DNA of 64,000 nucleotides, taken from NCBI RefSeq assembly GCF_018691265.1, contig NW_024881316.1, positions 7,376,819 through 7,440,818 on the forward strand. The letters are read 5' to 3'. This document shows, piece after piece, positions 26,401-37,100 of this stretch. Source of the stretch: Tyto alba (taxonomy: Eukaryota; Chordata; Aves; Strigiformes; Tytonidae). The notes beneath the pieces were generated by a model. It made no database searches. It saw nothing but the letters and a program-made list of their open reading frames with translations, and had not been told where the DNA came from. Position 1 is the stretch's first letter. The number at the start of each line of letters is the position of its first letter. The position numbers were made by a program, and so were the translations under genes.

Positions 26401-29400
26401 GATATGCTTTATCTCTCAGCATATAAAGACATTTAACTAAGAGCATAACAAAGGCTCTGCCTCTGTGATCACAGAGAAAAGTCAATAAATAAAATCCAGA
26501 GCAATCAATGCCATTTGGCTACATAAAATCTGTCCCCTTTTGTGTGCTTCACTGATAAAACTGCCAGTAGCTAAGGGCAAATAACAAAACAGATGGCAAA
26601 ATGAGTACTGTACTTCTTGCATCATTCTGCCCCCAGAGGCATTTCATCAATGTACGCTTTCATTGCTTTAGATACAGAAAACATCTCTTCAGTTATGGAT
26701 AGCACAAAAGGTTTGACGCTTTTTACACTGAAAAGAAACTTACTGTTCTTTTTTCCAGAATTAAGGCTATATACTAAAATGCTTCTTTGAAAGCATACTT
26801 TCAGTAGTGAGGAACCTATGAATGAATTAACAAAAATACCAAACAATCTGAATGAAACTCACAGTAAAGTAAATGTTCTTGAAATCCATACCGAGTGATC
26901 AAGTTACTTACAGGTGTAGGCCTTGGAAAAAAGAAAAACAAACCAATATAAGTGAATGAACTGAAATTGATGTGGAGAATCTAGAAATAAGAGAGGTTAC
27001 TCCAGATGGACAAAACTACAAAATATCTTAGCCCCAGGCTTCTACACTGATGTTTGACACAGCTTACAAGGTTTTAATTTTGAATTACTATGAAGTTATA
27101 TCTTATAACAAAGCTACAATAATTACTGTAAGGGAACTTTTGCTGTCCCACGTTTTTTTCTCTTCATACAAATTGACACAGAAGCTTACCGATCGAGTAA
27201 GAAAAAATCATCTATAAACACATCAGTATGTAATTGACTGGGGAGCAGTGGAATGACAATGAGGATAGATAATCTCCAAACAAATGAAAGAACTACTGGT
27301 TAACATTATCTTTAGCTAAAAAACCTAAGTATTGTATATTGTTACACCTTCCTTGTTCTCCTTTCCAAAAAAAGGTCCCTATTTCAAAAAAGTGAGTGTA
27401 ATATAACTATTTCACCCCCAAACTGAACTACACTTAAGGAGATCTATCCATAGGTCTTTGTTTTCTTTCCTTTTTCAACTGCAAGTGAATTTACTCCATA
27501 AAGACCTATGGTAAAAATATTTTAGTATGTTGTTGCAGGTGTTGCAATTTACCGAGTAATTGCAGTGAAGAGACCACGAATGCGCGCTCGATGCCGGGAC
27601 ACAAAGGCTTCTGTAAAAATCACCCCACGATTCTCCTGGTCGAGTTGTCCATGAATAATTCTACCCAAACGCCTGGATAATGCCTGTAAATAGAAGCTGG
27701 GATGACTCCTAAAGTTGTGTATCAACAATGTTAAACAAAAACTAATCAAAAAATCTGTATTAACAGATCAGCAAATTAGATTTGCTAAGACAGACAAAAA
27801 TATTCAGAAATGAGGACTACAAGCAGAAATTATTGTTTAGTATACTGACAATGTGTCTTACTACATGTAAGTTGATGTCATTATGGCTCACACACCAAAC
27901 TTGACAGAATTCAGCTCTCCTCACAATGCCCTCTTGTATCAGATACATGTGAACCTCATGATGAAACACAACTTTGTAAAAGAAATAAGTATGGGTTGGA
28001 GATGCACAATGAAAACTAACATTTAACCTTTGTATTAATTTTGTAAGAACCAGTGGCAGACAAATTCACTATTAATTTTTTCAAATAGTCAAGATAAAAA
28101 TTAGCGACAATATGCATAAAAGAAAGAGGTGCAAACAGTTTATAAGCGTGCATTCCTGCAAAGTGAACTAAACCCAGGAGTACTTCCGAGGAAACAAAAA
28201 GAAACTATGTAACAATTTTTGTATGTTGGAAATGTTTTTTGTAGAAGCTGATCATGCAACAAACATTAGAGGAAATCTGCTCATAAATTGAGAGTCAGCA
28301 AGGTTGTCTGTGGTACCTAATATGACTGTTCACGTAACATGTGACAGGATTACACTTTGAAAAAAGTATCTTCCAAACAAAATCCAACCTTGACTGAAAG
28401 TCAACAATGGTAAGAAAATTCTCCCTAATCCTTTCAGACACTACAATAGTCACTAACAAAGGCAAACAGTATTCTGTTTCTTCTCTGAATGTCTGGCTTC
28501 AGCTTCTAGAAACTACACATTTATTTTACCTTTTCTGAATAAACTGAAAAGTCTCTACAGTTGTTTTTCTGCTTCCTCGGTAGCTAATGAGACTGATGAA
28601 ATGACCCCTACATCTTTAATATTTCAAATACACACATTCTCAGATCTTACACTAATCTAACCCATTGCTAACACAACTAATCATAATTTGCTCCTAACAG
28701 TCATAAAGGTTCTGAAGAAATTTTACCCAGTCATGAAAAGGCAGACATCAACCTCAATCTGTGAATAGCTGTTACACTGCAACCTTTACGTATCTAATGC
28801 TCTTCTGCTTAGAACAACAAGCAGCTCATTACAATTAAAGCCATGGATATTCCAAAGATAACAAAAGAAGATGAACACAATCAATTCTACATTTGCTATG
28901 TTGGTGGACTGCATCACCTGTATCAGGAAGTCTCCTGGAAGATCGTATGCCTTGCAAAGTTCTGATATTGTCACCTGGCCAGTTTCCTGTAGTTTATCGT
29001 TTATTTCTTCTGCTAATTGATCCAGGTAACTCCTTATTTAAAAACAAGGAAAAAAACCCCAACACATTAAGTGTAAAATTCAAGATCAACCTGTTAGCCA
29101 CATGCTGAATTATTAATTGACCTGGCACTATACCTCCTCCTGTTGCATCTTTGTAAAAATAAAATGAAAGTTATTTTAAATTAATAAAGGAGAACAGTAT
29201 CAGTGAAAATGTGGGGTTCTTTTAAAAGCCTGTTAACCAGGTGGTTAATATTAAAATCGGTGATTTATTGGCTTGTATGAAACTGTCAAAAAGTAGGAAC
29301 AGGAAAGCATATGTCAATGAGACTTAGAAAAGGGATTTAGCGAGCAGGATAGGTCTTAATTATTTCAAGAGCCAGGAACTTCACATTCTTTGCCAAGAAT

Positions 29401-32400
29401 AAATCCTGCAGCGCAATCAATAATAGAGACAACTCCATAAAAGTATTACTTCAGTGGTTGTTAGTGTGCTGAATGCCATGAAATAACTTGCTCATACATC
29501 TTAGGCTTGTGAGGTAAAGCAAAAGGTGGGTAAAAATGAGAGGGTTTGTCAGCAGCTGAGGCAGACAGCAAATCCACAGAGCAAATGAGATCTGGCTGCT
29601 GTACACAAAAACACTGGGTAAGAAATGAAGCCTCTTAAGTGCAGGACACTAGGCAGAGATATGCAGTAAGGCCTTTGCTCCAAGGATTCACTGGATACTC
29701 TGCTGAGATTGGCCTCACTCGCCATTTGGAAAAGAAACACTGAGCACCACCAAGCTGCCCTCGTAGCAGTCAAGAAAAATGTATTTCATTTCAGAAGCAA
29801 CGGAGGCTGGCTATCACTTTTATTCTGCATTTTAAAAAATAAGAGAGGTGTGAATTATACATACTGCTCCTGAAGGTACTCACTCATTTATAAGCTGTCC
29901 CAGTACAAGTTGAATAGCTTTTTCAGATTTAACGATGTCATTAGCCCTGTTTTCAATGTGCAGAAGGTCCACATTTATTACCTAAAAAAAACCCCAATGA
30001 AACCTCTTATCAGAACTTTAAATTGAAACTAATTCTCAAACATTGAGATATTATACACACATATTCCTATGTCTTGAGGAGAGATGCTTTTATTTTTTTC
30101 TACTGTTGCATACTTACACAGTTAATCTGTGATTTAGAATAAAGCAGCAATGCTTTAGGGGAAAAAACGCTCTCTTTGCAACTGTCACAAAGTTAAAAGA
30201 AACCTATATAACAAAAAAATCCAGAAAGCTACAAACAGAAAACACTAAATTGTCTTTCATAATGATTTTCTGATTCCAAGTAAATTTACTCAAACCAGAA
30301 GGGAAAATTAGTCACACAGGAAGACTACTAGAGGATAAAGATTAGTGGAGACAAGAGATTAATGAAGGAAGTGGCAAGATCCAAAGAGGCATGCAAAGTT
30401 AATTATGCATGAATCTGAAGCTTTAAATTTAAATAGGAAACATATTTCTTTTCCGTTTGCTGCCCTTAGTTTACAAGAGTACATAAATCTGTATACTTTA
30501 GTGGTGATTTCAGAGGTCCCAGATTATCATTAAGCAGAGAGGAGCTTTCAGTAAAGCAATAAATGGATGGATTCAGTAATCTGCAGTACTCTGACATGAG
30601 CTACCAGCTCGCCATGAAGTTTGTTCTCTTTTTAAAAAATAACTTAGCTGGAGTATAACTGATGAACTCCATATTTACAATATACATGGTGAAAAAACAG
30701 AAGTATGTGGTTTTTTATTACTAAAAAGTTACCTGTTGTAAGTCAACAATGTTTACTCGACCTTCAAAAAAAAAGGACAAATACACTTTTAGCATATAAA
30801 ACATGATTGAACAGATTTAGAATATAGCATAGTGCATCATGTACAAAATAGTTCTTCATTACTTTTTTCATAGACCAATTAAACCAATTTCAGCTTTACA
30901 TATTGTCAAATCACAGAAATCAGAGTTGGTCAGTGCAAGATATCGCATATTGTTCTACCTTATGGTCTTGCTGACAATCCAATACGAAAATTCCAGAAGT
31001 AAAAATCACTGTTCAAACTCCCTCCCAATTAGTTTCTGCCTTGATGTTGATCTAGATTTGACCACTAGTCCATGGGTGTCAAGATGGAGAGTGCCAGAAC
31101 TTCCTAACTTTGCATGATGCTACTAACAAAACCGAGCAACTTTAAATTCAGTTCAAGCTATCATACTGATATGATAGACAATGTTATAATACAAAGTGAG
31201 GCATACTTGTGGAAATCAAAAGAAAAATACAAATCTGTACGAACATGATAAAGAAGTTAATTTTCCAAACATACGATGTTGTAAAATTCACACTTAAACA
31301 TAACTAAAAGTACAATACACTGTCCTCTCATTCAAACCATTGACAAAAAACAGTCTGAAGCATATTTGCTTCCTTATATATGTCAGATCTTACAAAGCAG
31401 ATGACTCTTCATACTGATAGAATAAAAGACCTGTCAATGATAATTTAAAAATATTATTACTTATGTCATGAAAGGAGAATCACTCTGAAATTCTGAGACA
31501 AGGCTGAACATCTGGGCCAGATATCTAACCATAGCAAAATGCCAAATTTCCTACAAAAGGGTTCATAGACCACTTCTGCCTCAGAAATTCTGCATGGGTG
31601 TAAACGAACCAAGTAACATAGCTTGATACGCTTACCTAAAAGCTTAACATGGATCTGAAGTGAAAATAAAATAATAGTAGATGAATTCATGTGTAGATGA
31701 AGCAATAGGATGTAAACTCACTTTTTTGCAAGATTTAAGAGCACCAAAGAGAACTTTCAATTTCTTTCTGTAGTTTTCAAAATTAAGTTCTAAATCCAGA
31801 GGAGGAAAGCAAATGCCACACTTACCACCACAAACACGAAGCTCATCCCGGATCTCCCTACTAATCTGTGCTGGAGTGACATACTCTTTTCCATCAAGTG
31901 TGTGCACTACTTCCAACTGCTTTTCTGCAATCAGCTTACTGACAATTTCTATACAGTTCCGTTCAGACAATCTATCAACAACATAAAGAATAATCTGTTA
32001 GTCTAAGTAAATACTTGCTAGTTATCTGTAAGTTGATGTTTCAAAAATACTAAACACAGGAAGTACAGTAACGATTACTTGCAGCTCTGTGTGAATATTT
32101 TTTTAAAACAAAGAACTAATGTCAGGTTCCTACTTATCGGCCCCCCCAGATCATCCATATGGTCATCTCTCTCTAACAACTTTTACGCTTCTCCAGAACA
32201 GTTGTCAGCGCCTTTTGCTGTAAGAACGTGCCTGCCTGCGAATTTCGGAATGTTTGTGCTTACTGAATTTGTGTCTTTGATTCTTCTGTACTACTTTTTC
32301 TGTTTTGTTTTTAATAAGTTCTGGGCAACAACGGCTCAACGACATGTAAAGAAGACGCAGAGCACGGGACCCGTGACGACGTTCAGCAGCTGGCACCTAA

Positions 32401-32710
32401 CGGCGATTAACACCCCCACGCACTATCGTGGACCCCCCATATTCTCTCCGGGGGCCCACGAGCACCGACACCCAGGTCGCCACCGAGCAAAGCGGGGCTG
32501 CAGAGGGAGCTGAAGCCGCCGGGACCCCGCTGTGGGCCGGGGCCGGGGCCGGGGCCGTGGGGAGGGCCGCCGGCAGGCGGGCCCCGGAGGCCGCAGCGGG
32601 TACCGATACCGGTACCGGCCCCGCCCTGCTCACCTGTGGGCCACCTCGGCAAACTGCGCCCGCTGGAAATCGGCCGCCAAGCGCCGAATCTCCTCCCAGG
32701 CGGCCGCCAT
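11278..32710 (-). CDS. UFL1: UFM1-protein ligase 1 (UFL1), complete coding region in 19 exons
   Basis: This is the E3 ligase of the UFMylation pathway. With DDRGK1/UFBP1 and CDK5RAP3 it forms a scaffold-type ligase on the cytosolic ER face that positions UFC1~UFM1 and modifies targets such as ribosomal protein uL24/RPL26 (family knowledge). I joined 19 exons: 32634-32710, 31826-31971, 30733-30761, 29884-29981, 28918-29032, 27553-27683, 26863-26921, 23336-23482, 21990-22165, 21099-21278, 20591-20711, 18061-18183, 15968-16088, 14854-15017, 13583-13713, 13384-13464, 12552-12637, 12041-12221 and 11278-11490. They sum to 2379 nt, or 792 residues, against about 794 in mammals. All introns are GT-AG and there is no internal stop. 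The product starts [20 protein letters not shown] and ends KSSVTEE. No catalytic cysteine is expected. Residues 1-330 cover the DDRGK1-pairing helix and winged-helix repeats, about 428-465 a Gly/Lys-rich linker, and the rest the helical C-terminal part. Family assignment is very secure; single exon edges are by eye. Confidence 0.97.
12041..12221 (-). CDS. UFL1: UFL1 coding exon 18
   Basis: 181 nt, residues 662-722, with [40 protein letters not shown] and [18 protein letters not shown]. The acceptor is TAG and the donor GTATTC. Confidence 0.95.
12552..12637 (-). CDS. UFL1: UFL1 coding exon 17
   Basis: 86 nt, residues 634-662, encoding [20 protein letters not shown] then KKGDKKKER. The acceptor is TAG and the donor GTACCT inside the Arg codon. 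Confidence 0.94.
13384..13464 (-). CDS. UFL1: UFL1 coding exon 16
   Basis: 81 nt, 27 codons in phase 0 (residues 607-633), encoding [14 protein letters not shown] then [13 protein letters not shown]. The acceptor is CAG and the donor GTAAAG. Confidence 0.93.
13583..13713 (-). CDS. UFL1: UFL1 coding exon 15
   Basis: 131 nt, residues 563-606, with [20 protein letters not shown] and [13 protein letters not shown]. The acceptor is CAG and the donor GTATGC. The following intron is only 118 nt, the shortest in the gene. Confidence 0.94.
14854..15017 (-). CDS. UFL1: UFL1 coding exon 14
   Basis: 164 nt, residues 508-563, with [17 protein letters not shown], a Ser-rich run, then [21 protein letters not shown]. 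The acceptor is AAG and the donor GTACAA. It forms the start of the helical C-terminal domain. Confidence 0.94.
15968..16088 (-). CDS. UFL1: UFL1 coding exon 13
   Basis: 121 nt, residues 468-508, with [20 protein letters not shown] and [14 protein letters not shown], which matches the mammalian segment after the linker. The acceptor is CAG and the donor GTAATT inside an Arg codon. Confidence 0.94.
18061..18183 (-). CDS. UFL1: UFL1 coding exon 12 (Gly/Lys-rich linker)
   Basis: 123 nt, residues 427-468. It encodes [13 protein letters not shown], a basic run [11 protein letters not shown] and an acidic serine patch DADSDEES, resembling a nuclear-localisation-like signal beside a CK2-type site. 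Both ends are in the same phase, so it is a removable cassette. The acceptor is CAG and the donor GTTTGT. Confidence 0.93.
20591..20711 (-). CDS. UFL1: UFL1 coding exon 11
   Basis: 121 nt, residues 387-427, with [17 protein letters not shown] followed by a Lys/Asp/Arg-rich run ([11 protein letters not shown]). This begins the charged linker between the winged-helix part and the C-terminal helical domain. The acceptor is TAG and the donor GTACAG. Confidence 0.94.
21099..21278 (-). CDS. UFL1: UFL1 coding exon 10
   Basis: 180 nt, exactly 60 codons in phase 0 (residues 327-386), with [30 protein letters not shown] and MMQQKAEK. The acceptor is TAG and the donor GTATGG. Both ends fall between codons, so skipping would keep the frame. 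Confidence 0.95.
21990..22165 (-). CDS. UFL1: UFL1 coding exon 9
   Basis: 176 nt, residues 268-326, with [32 protein letters not shown] and [19 protein letters not shown]. The acceptor is TAG and the donor GTAAGC. Confidence 0.95.
23336..23482 (-). CDS. UFL1: UFL1 coding exon 8
   Basis: 147 nt, residues 219-268, with [40 protein letters not shown] and FFKQNGYL. The exon length is a multiple of three and the flanking phases match. The acceptor is TAG and the donor GTAATT. Confidence 0.95.
26863..26921 (-). CDS. UFL1: UFL1 coding exon 7 (short)
   Basis: 59 nt, residues 199-219, encoding [20 protein letters not shown] strong pyrimidine tract precedes the AAG acceptor, and the donor is GTGAGT. 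It is too short to appear as an obvious open frame and was found by its match to the mammalian protein. It is followed by the longest intron, 3380 nt. Confidence 0.93.
27553..27683 (-). CDS. UFL1: UFL1 coding exon 6
   Basis: 131 nt, residues 156-199, with [30 protein letters not shown] and GLFTAITR, among the most conserved UFL1 segments. The acceptor is CAG and the donor GTAAAT inside the last Arg codon. Confidence 0.95.
28918..29032 (-). CDS. UFL1: UFL1 coding exon 5
   Basis: 115 nt, residues 117-155, with [30 protein letters not shown] and GDFLIQ. The acceptor is AAG and the donor GTGATG after a complete Gln codon. Reading through the donor gives non-homologous residues, which fixes the edge. 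Confidence 0.95.
29884..29981 (-). CDS. UFL1: UFL1 coding exon 4
   Basis: 98 nt, residues 85-117, with [12 protein letters not shown] and [11 protein letters not shown]. The donor GTGAGT at 29883 is chosen because it lets GA join the first base of exon 5 to give E-S-Y-L-D. A GT five bases further downstream would break the frame. Confidence 0.93.
30733..30761 (-). CDS. UFL1: UFL1 coding exon 3 (29-nt microexon)
   Basis: Only 29 nt, encoding the end of a split Gly plus RVNIVDLQQ (residues 75-84). It lies between an AAG acceptor and a GTAACT donor. Homology on both sides requires it: without it the frame breaks between exon 2 (ending RVCG) and exon 4 (beginning [12 protein letters not shown]). 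Confidence 0.93.
31826..31971 (-). CDS. UFL1: UFL1 coding exon 2
   Basis: 146 nt, residues 26-75. It encodes the highly conserved stretch with [20 protein letters not shown] and [13 protein letters not shown], part of the N-terminal winged-helix region. The acceptor is TAG and the donor GTAAG, inside a Gly codon completed by exon 3. Confidence 0.95.
32534..32563. repeat. GGGGCC hexanucleotide repeats in UFL1 intron 1
   Basis: Three consecutive GGGGCC units, extended by GTGGGG, lie on the plus strand about 70-100 bp inside intron 1. On the transcript strand this is C-rich. The plus strand has enough G-runs for a G-quadruplex. Confidence 0.8.
32634..32710 (-). CDS. UFL1: UFL1 coding exon 1 (start codon)
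   Basis: Encodes residues 1-25 and two bases of codon 26. The ATG at 32710-32708 sits in a GCGGCG-ATG-G context, with purines at -3 and +4. The peptide is the conserved amphipathic N-terminal helix that pairs with DDRGK1 in known complexes. The donor is GTGAG. Confidence 0.95.
32703..32710 (-). promoter_or_regulatory. YY1-like ATGGCGGC word over the start codon
   Basis: The UFL1 initiation codon is embedded in ATGGCGGC, the core of the YY1 consensus that often overlaps or follows start sites of broadly expressed genes. The word also simply encodes Met-Ala-Ala, so binding is uncertain. Confidence 0.3.
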
Positions 32711-32744
32711 CGCCGCCCGGCCGCTCCCCGTCAGCCCCCGCCGC

Positions 32745-32758
32745 GGGGGGGGGGGGGG
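32745..32758. repeat. Poly-G run just upstream of the UFL1 start
   Basis: About 14 consecutive G on the plus strand, 35 bp upstream of the ATG. It is poly-C in the sense direction and would be in the 5' UTR or core promoter. Confidence 0.8.
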
Positions 32759-32897
32759 CTACGGGCAGCGAGCGGGGACAAACCTCCGCCCCGCGGCCGC
32801 CACCTGTCGGGCGGAGGCCGCCCCTGCGCTGGCGGGCCCCGCCGCAGCCGCGGTCAACGGAAAGAAGAAACAGCGGGGAAAAGCAAGAAAAAAGAAG

Positions 32898-32929
<32 letters not shown>
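32898..32929. repeat. 32-nt A homopolymer inside the CpG island
   Basis: An uninterrupted A run on the plus strand (poly-T in the UFL1 sense direction), about 190 bp upstream of the start codon, with GA-rich sequence on its left. It is a homopolymer expansion or an old poly-A tail remnant with no recognisable retroelement body. Length is likely to be variable and error-prone in sequencing. Confidence 0.85.
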
Positions 32930-32930
<1 letters not shown>

Positions 32931-33188
32931 CGGCTTCCTCACGCGGGCCTGACGCCAGCCCGGTGGACGTAGCCGCGGGAGGCGGCGAACCGTGTGGTCA
33001 GCAGCGAGGCCCAGCGCGGCGCCGACACGGCTGAGGGAGGGACGCGGGCGTCCCCCGCTCAGGCCTGGGCTGCGCGCTTCAGCCGCTGCCGCCCGGCGAC
33101 TGCGCTGGCAGGGCGAGGGCGAAAACTGGGTTTGACACGTAAACCGAGCTTTCAGCGGCTTTGTGGAAGTGCGAGCAACATTAGAAGC

Positions 33189-33196
33189 TGACGTCG
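33189..33196. promoter_or_regulatory. CRE/ATF-like site TGACGTCG
   Basis: A 7 of 8 match to the CRE palindrome TGACGTCA, about 480 bp upstream of the UFL1 ATG inside the CpG island. ATF/CREB-family or bZIP stress factors could bind, which would fit an ER-homeostasis gene. This is a motif match only. Confidence 0.3.
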
Positions 33197-34065
33197 CTGA
33201 AAACTGAAATGAAGTTTAGAAGTGGGGTGTGAGGTGAATCGTGTCGCCGTTTAACGGCAACCGCTGTTGGGGGTGAGGTGCGCTTACTCATCTGCCGGAT
33301 CAGAGACCGGCCGCACGGTTTTAAAGGCCCTTTTGGCTGTTGGATGAAGCTGACCTGTCAGTGGCGATGAGTGACAGCGCTGCAGAGGGGAGCGCTCCCA
33401 CCCCGGGCGGGCGGAGGAGGTGTCAGTCACCGACCCACGCGTGGAACAAGCCGCGGGAGGCCGTGAACTGCCCGAGGTGGGGAAGGTGACCCATGCTGCC
33501 GAGGCTGTGTCATCGCCCTTCCGTATTTCTCGCTGCTAAAATCCTCTGTGGGGGACGGATCCTGCGTAGCCACTGTTTTCACTGACATTGCTTTCTCTGC
33601 CTTCCAAAAGTTACGGGGAAATGCCGCTGGCATAGTCTGTGTCATGATGGGTGTAAACAGTGTGAACAAATACTTTGCAAGATACCAGCATAGTAAATTA
33701 TAACAGCATGCTTATAGTGGGAGAAGTGTGTGGCTTCAGTTGTACTGGTTATTTTCTTTGTGATGAGAAACTAGGGGCAGGATTCATTTAGCTTAGGCAC
33801 CTGAAGTTAGCTGCTGAAGTCTGCTCTTGGAGCCTTCGTGGACTGTGAGACAGGCTCCTCAAGTGGTTATTCAGCTCTACCTAAAACATATGTCTAAGAC
33901 AAGGTAACTGGTTACTCACTGGAGGTGCCTCATTTTTTTCCATTGCCAAAGAAGACAGCAAAGAAGATTCCTTAGCCAGATCCTTGATTTCGACTTCGGT
34001 ATTTAGGTGGAATGAATAGTGTGTTGGAGGGGCAGGGAAAACATGATAGCAATTGTGAGGGCAAC

Positions 34066-34107
34066 TTTTATGAAGCTGAGCAAACATTTTATGAAGTTGA
34101 GCATAGA
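34066..34107. repeat. 21-bp tandem duplication
   Basis: TTTTATGAAGCTGAGCA at 34066 is repeated as TTTTATGAAGTTGAGCA at 34087, one substitution apart. Confidence 0.8.
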
Positions 34108-37100
34108 AACAGGCTATCATAGGGAACATCAGGAAGAGGAATGGGGAACTTAGAACTGGATTCTTCCTACCTAATCTTAAATGTATCTGAAGTGCTTTAA
34201 TTACAAATATAACCTACAGGCTATGGAGAATCCCACCAAAAGTCTGAATCTCTCTTTGGGCTGGCCAAATTGGTCACTGTAGTTAGGATCCAAAACTGAA
34301 GTATAATAGTTGTGACCTTCATTTATGTGTGTATGACCTGATTTCAAACCACAGTTGCCAGATCTGTGGAACTAGTCATCTGTAAATAGAGCTGGGTTGT
34401 TGTGTTTTTTTTTTTAAGTTTAGAATTGTGTTTCAGCAGCATACAAAGAAGGAGCAGATGAATCATATAAATACACAACAGTTATAAGCATATTGATATT
34501 TTGAAATTGCAGGTTCTGTTTTAAGTCTGCAATCAAGGAGAGGTTATAAGGACCCTTTTCTTTCAAGATGTATATACACATGCACAACGTGTGTTAATAT
34601 TTTCTATACCTAATTGTTATTTAAGTAACAATTCAGATTTTTTTTCCTGTAGAAATCAGTTTTCTTTAGACAGTTTATAAATTACGTTAAATCTTCTGTT
34701 AAAAATATAGCAACTGATTCATTTTACTACACATGCACAAACCTTGCAGCTAGCTGAACTCTAGTGTTACTAGCTTCTATTTTATGCAAAAGGTATGTTT
34801 CTTAAAAATAAAGTTGATACCATTTCTTTTGCTAAAGAACTCCAAAGTGTACTGATTCAAGAGCCACCACAGTAATAGAATTGTTTTTGTTTCATTGTTG
34901 CAGGTATATAAACTAAGTGTGAAGGTTTTTGTAGCTTCAGTGATAGCAAAGTTTTAAATAACCTTTACGTAACTATTATAATATGGATTGATGGCCATAT
35001 TTCATTGACACAAAACAAAGCAAATGTTTTTTTATAAAGGCCATGCACAATATTGCATTGATTCACTCTGGGAGGATCAATTACCCTGTCTTAATTGAGG
35101 ACAATAAAAGCTACTGGTGAGGTTATTAATCTTGTCAAGATGAATCAATGCTGTCTGTATGACAGAAAGTATGTTATAAAAGTTTGTATTATAATATTCA
35201 TTTATATTCATATGCACTATTCTGAACTCTCCTCAGGGAACTTAGAATTTCTACCAGCCCAATGAAGGAGTGCGAGTTACAGGAGTGGGTTTTCATTTCT
35301 GTGGGTCCTCCTATTTGCTGATGCAGTGCATTAACGACCAAAAGAGCAAAACCTGAAGAACTGGACTGACTCACGACTTGCTGCCAAGTGTTACAGAAAG
35401 TTATAACTAATGGCTCCCCATTCCAATCAGATGAAGATACTGTCTTCTAGCTAAAAGACCTGTAAAGGTTCCTACAGTCATCACAACATTTAGAGCAGGA
35501 GACAAGCATGACACTTAAGTATATAAACTTATTATTTGTGCAGAAACACTTATCTCTGTTTCAGAATTGTGTCCAAAGCTTCCAGGCATGCATCTTTCCA
35601 CACTGTGGCACATAGACTCCTAAGTCGAAATAGGAGTGTCTGATTTTTTGAGAACTTGTTGTTCAACTCTAGAAGCCTTCCTGGAAGAAGGCAAAAGCTC
35701 TGAAAAATTTGTGATTTTCTATTTTCCATTTTGATCTTTGTGTACACACATACTTTGGTTGCATATCTTATGGTATCTGTCTGTTGCTTTATAGCAATTA
35801 TCTTGAAAAAGAGATTAATTAATAAAAAAAGAATTGAAAGAAGGCATTGATACAATGCTGGTTTGAAGTAATTAGTGATCCAGCAAAAATGCTGCTGGTG
35901 CATCCTCCTTTACTGGAGAGCAGACTGTTCAAACATTGATAATCTTGTCTGAATTTCTTAGTATTTATTTAGGAAAGAAGAGAGTGTAAAGGTGTAGTTA
36001 GGCCTCCCATATTAAACCTGTCATGAAAAAGTATTATTATTAATGCCACTGAAACCTGAATAGCTAGTGATAATATCTTAATTGACTTCTGTGTCACTCA
36101 GAGTAACTCCTGTTCATCTCAGATTAGGAAATTAATGAGTTGATAATATCCACAGGATGAGAGGACAACGCTACAGTGTTAAATTACCATACAAAGAATA
36201 TGATAAATGTAATGTATAAACAAACTGATAATATAGTAGGTGGGGGGTTTTGACCATATGAGGTATTTTTAGCAGTATATAGAAAATGCATGGAAAGAAT
36301 GAGTAATGCAAAATAGAGAATAACAAATTTCCTAAGAGGTGTGGTTTATCAGAAAACCTTTTGCTTGTCATAAAAAATTAGAGGAATTTTGATACTCGTA
36401 GTATATTTTCCTTTCACTCAGAAAGAGCAGTGCCACACTTCGCTCATCTGGGAATGCAATCAGTCTGATATTAACAGGGGAATAAAGCATAAAGATGTGA
36501 TTATTTGGTAGTCTAGACTATGTGCAGACTGTTTCTGATACGGGGCATTTTGTTAAGATACCTGAAAAGACAGGAAATAACAGTGTAACCACTGTAAATA
36601 TGAGAAGGTAGAAATGATGCAAGTGAAAATGAGTAAATAATTGTCCAACAGAATGTCTGAAAATAGTTTGTAAACTGAATGAAATGAAGTATAAACTAGG
36701 ATTTTATTAAATGATTCTTTCATTCTGCATGTGTCATGATATTATCTTCATCACTTGTTGGTCATCTTTTCCTACCAAACAGCTGAGTATGCGAATTTAA
36801 AATGTTTAGCTATCAAGTTTTGCTCATTAATGTGCTTATTTTGATTTTAGCAATCAGAAGGCTTACCTCACATCTCATTTGGTTTTCACTGTGATGGTAT
36901 ACAAATTTTAAGTAACAGTTTTGATGTGGTGATTCAGAGGGATTACTCTGATGAAGTAACAGGTACCTAGAAAGCTCTTCCTCTATCACAGAGAGCTGGC
37001 AAGATAGAGCACAAGCTTTTAAAAAGTGTTAACTTGATATTGGATGTATATCAGGACAGGGTTTTCACCATGGCTGTGTGTGCCATGGGTAGCTTTGTCT

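Larger units (their letters stand above)
32330..33500. promoter_or_regulatory. UFL1: CpG island at the UFL1 5' end
   Basis: A sharp switch from AT-rich flanks to GC-rich, CpG-dense sequence. It covers the first coding exon, the start of intron 1 and about 0.8 kb upstream. No TATA box is placed sensibly before the ATG. This is the usual architecture of a housekeeping promoter. The transcription start is not determinable by eye; it probably lies within 200 bp above 32710. Confidence 0.85.

Noticed and set aside
32397..33034. Overlapping open frames of 130-181 codons on both strands in the GC-rich region
   Set aside because: They are low-complexity Gly/Ala/Pro/Arg readings of the CpG island, some running through the poly-A tract as poly-Lys or poly-Phe. 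Stop codons are rare in GC-rich DNA. Only the 77-nt UFL1 exon 1 is real here.
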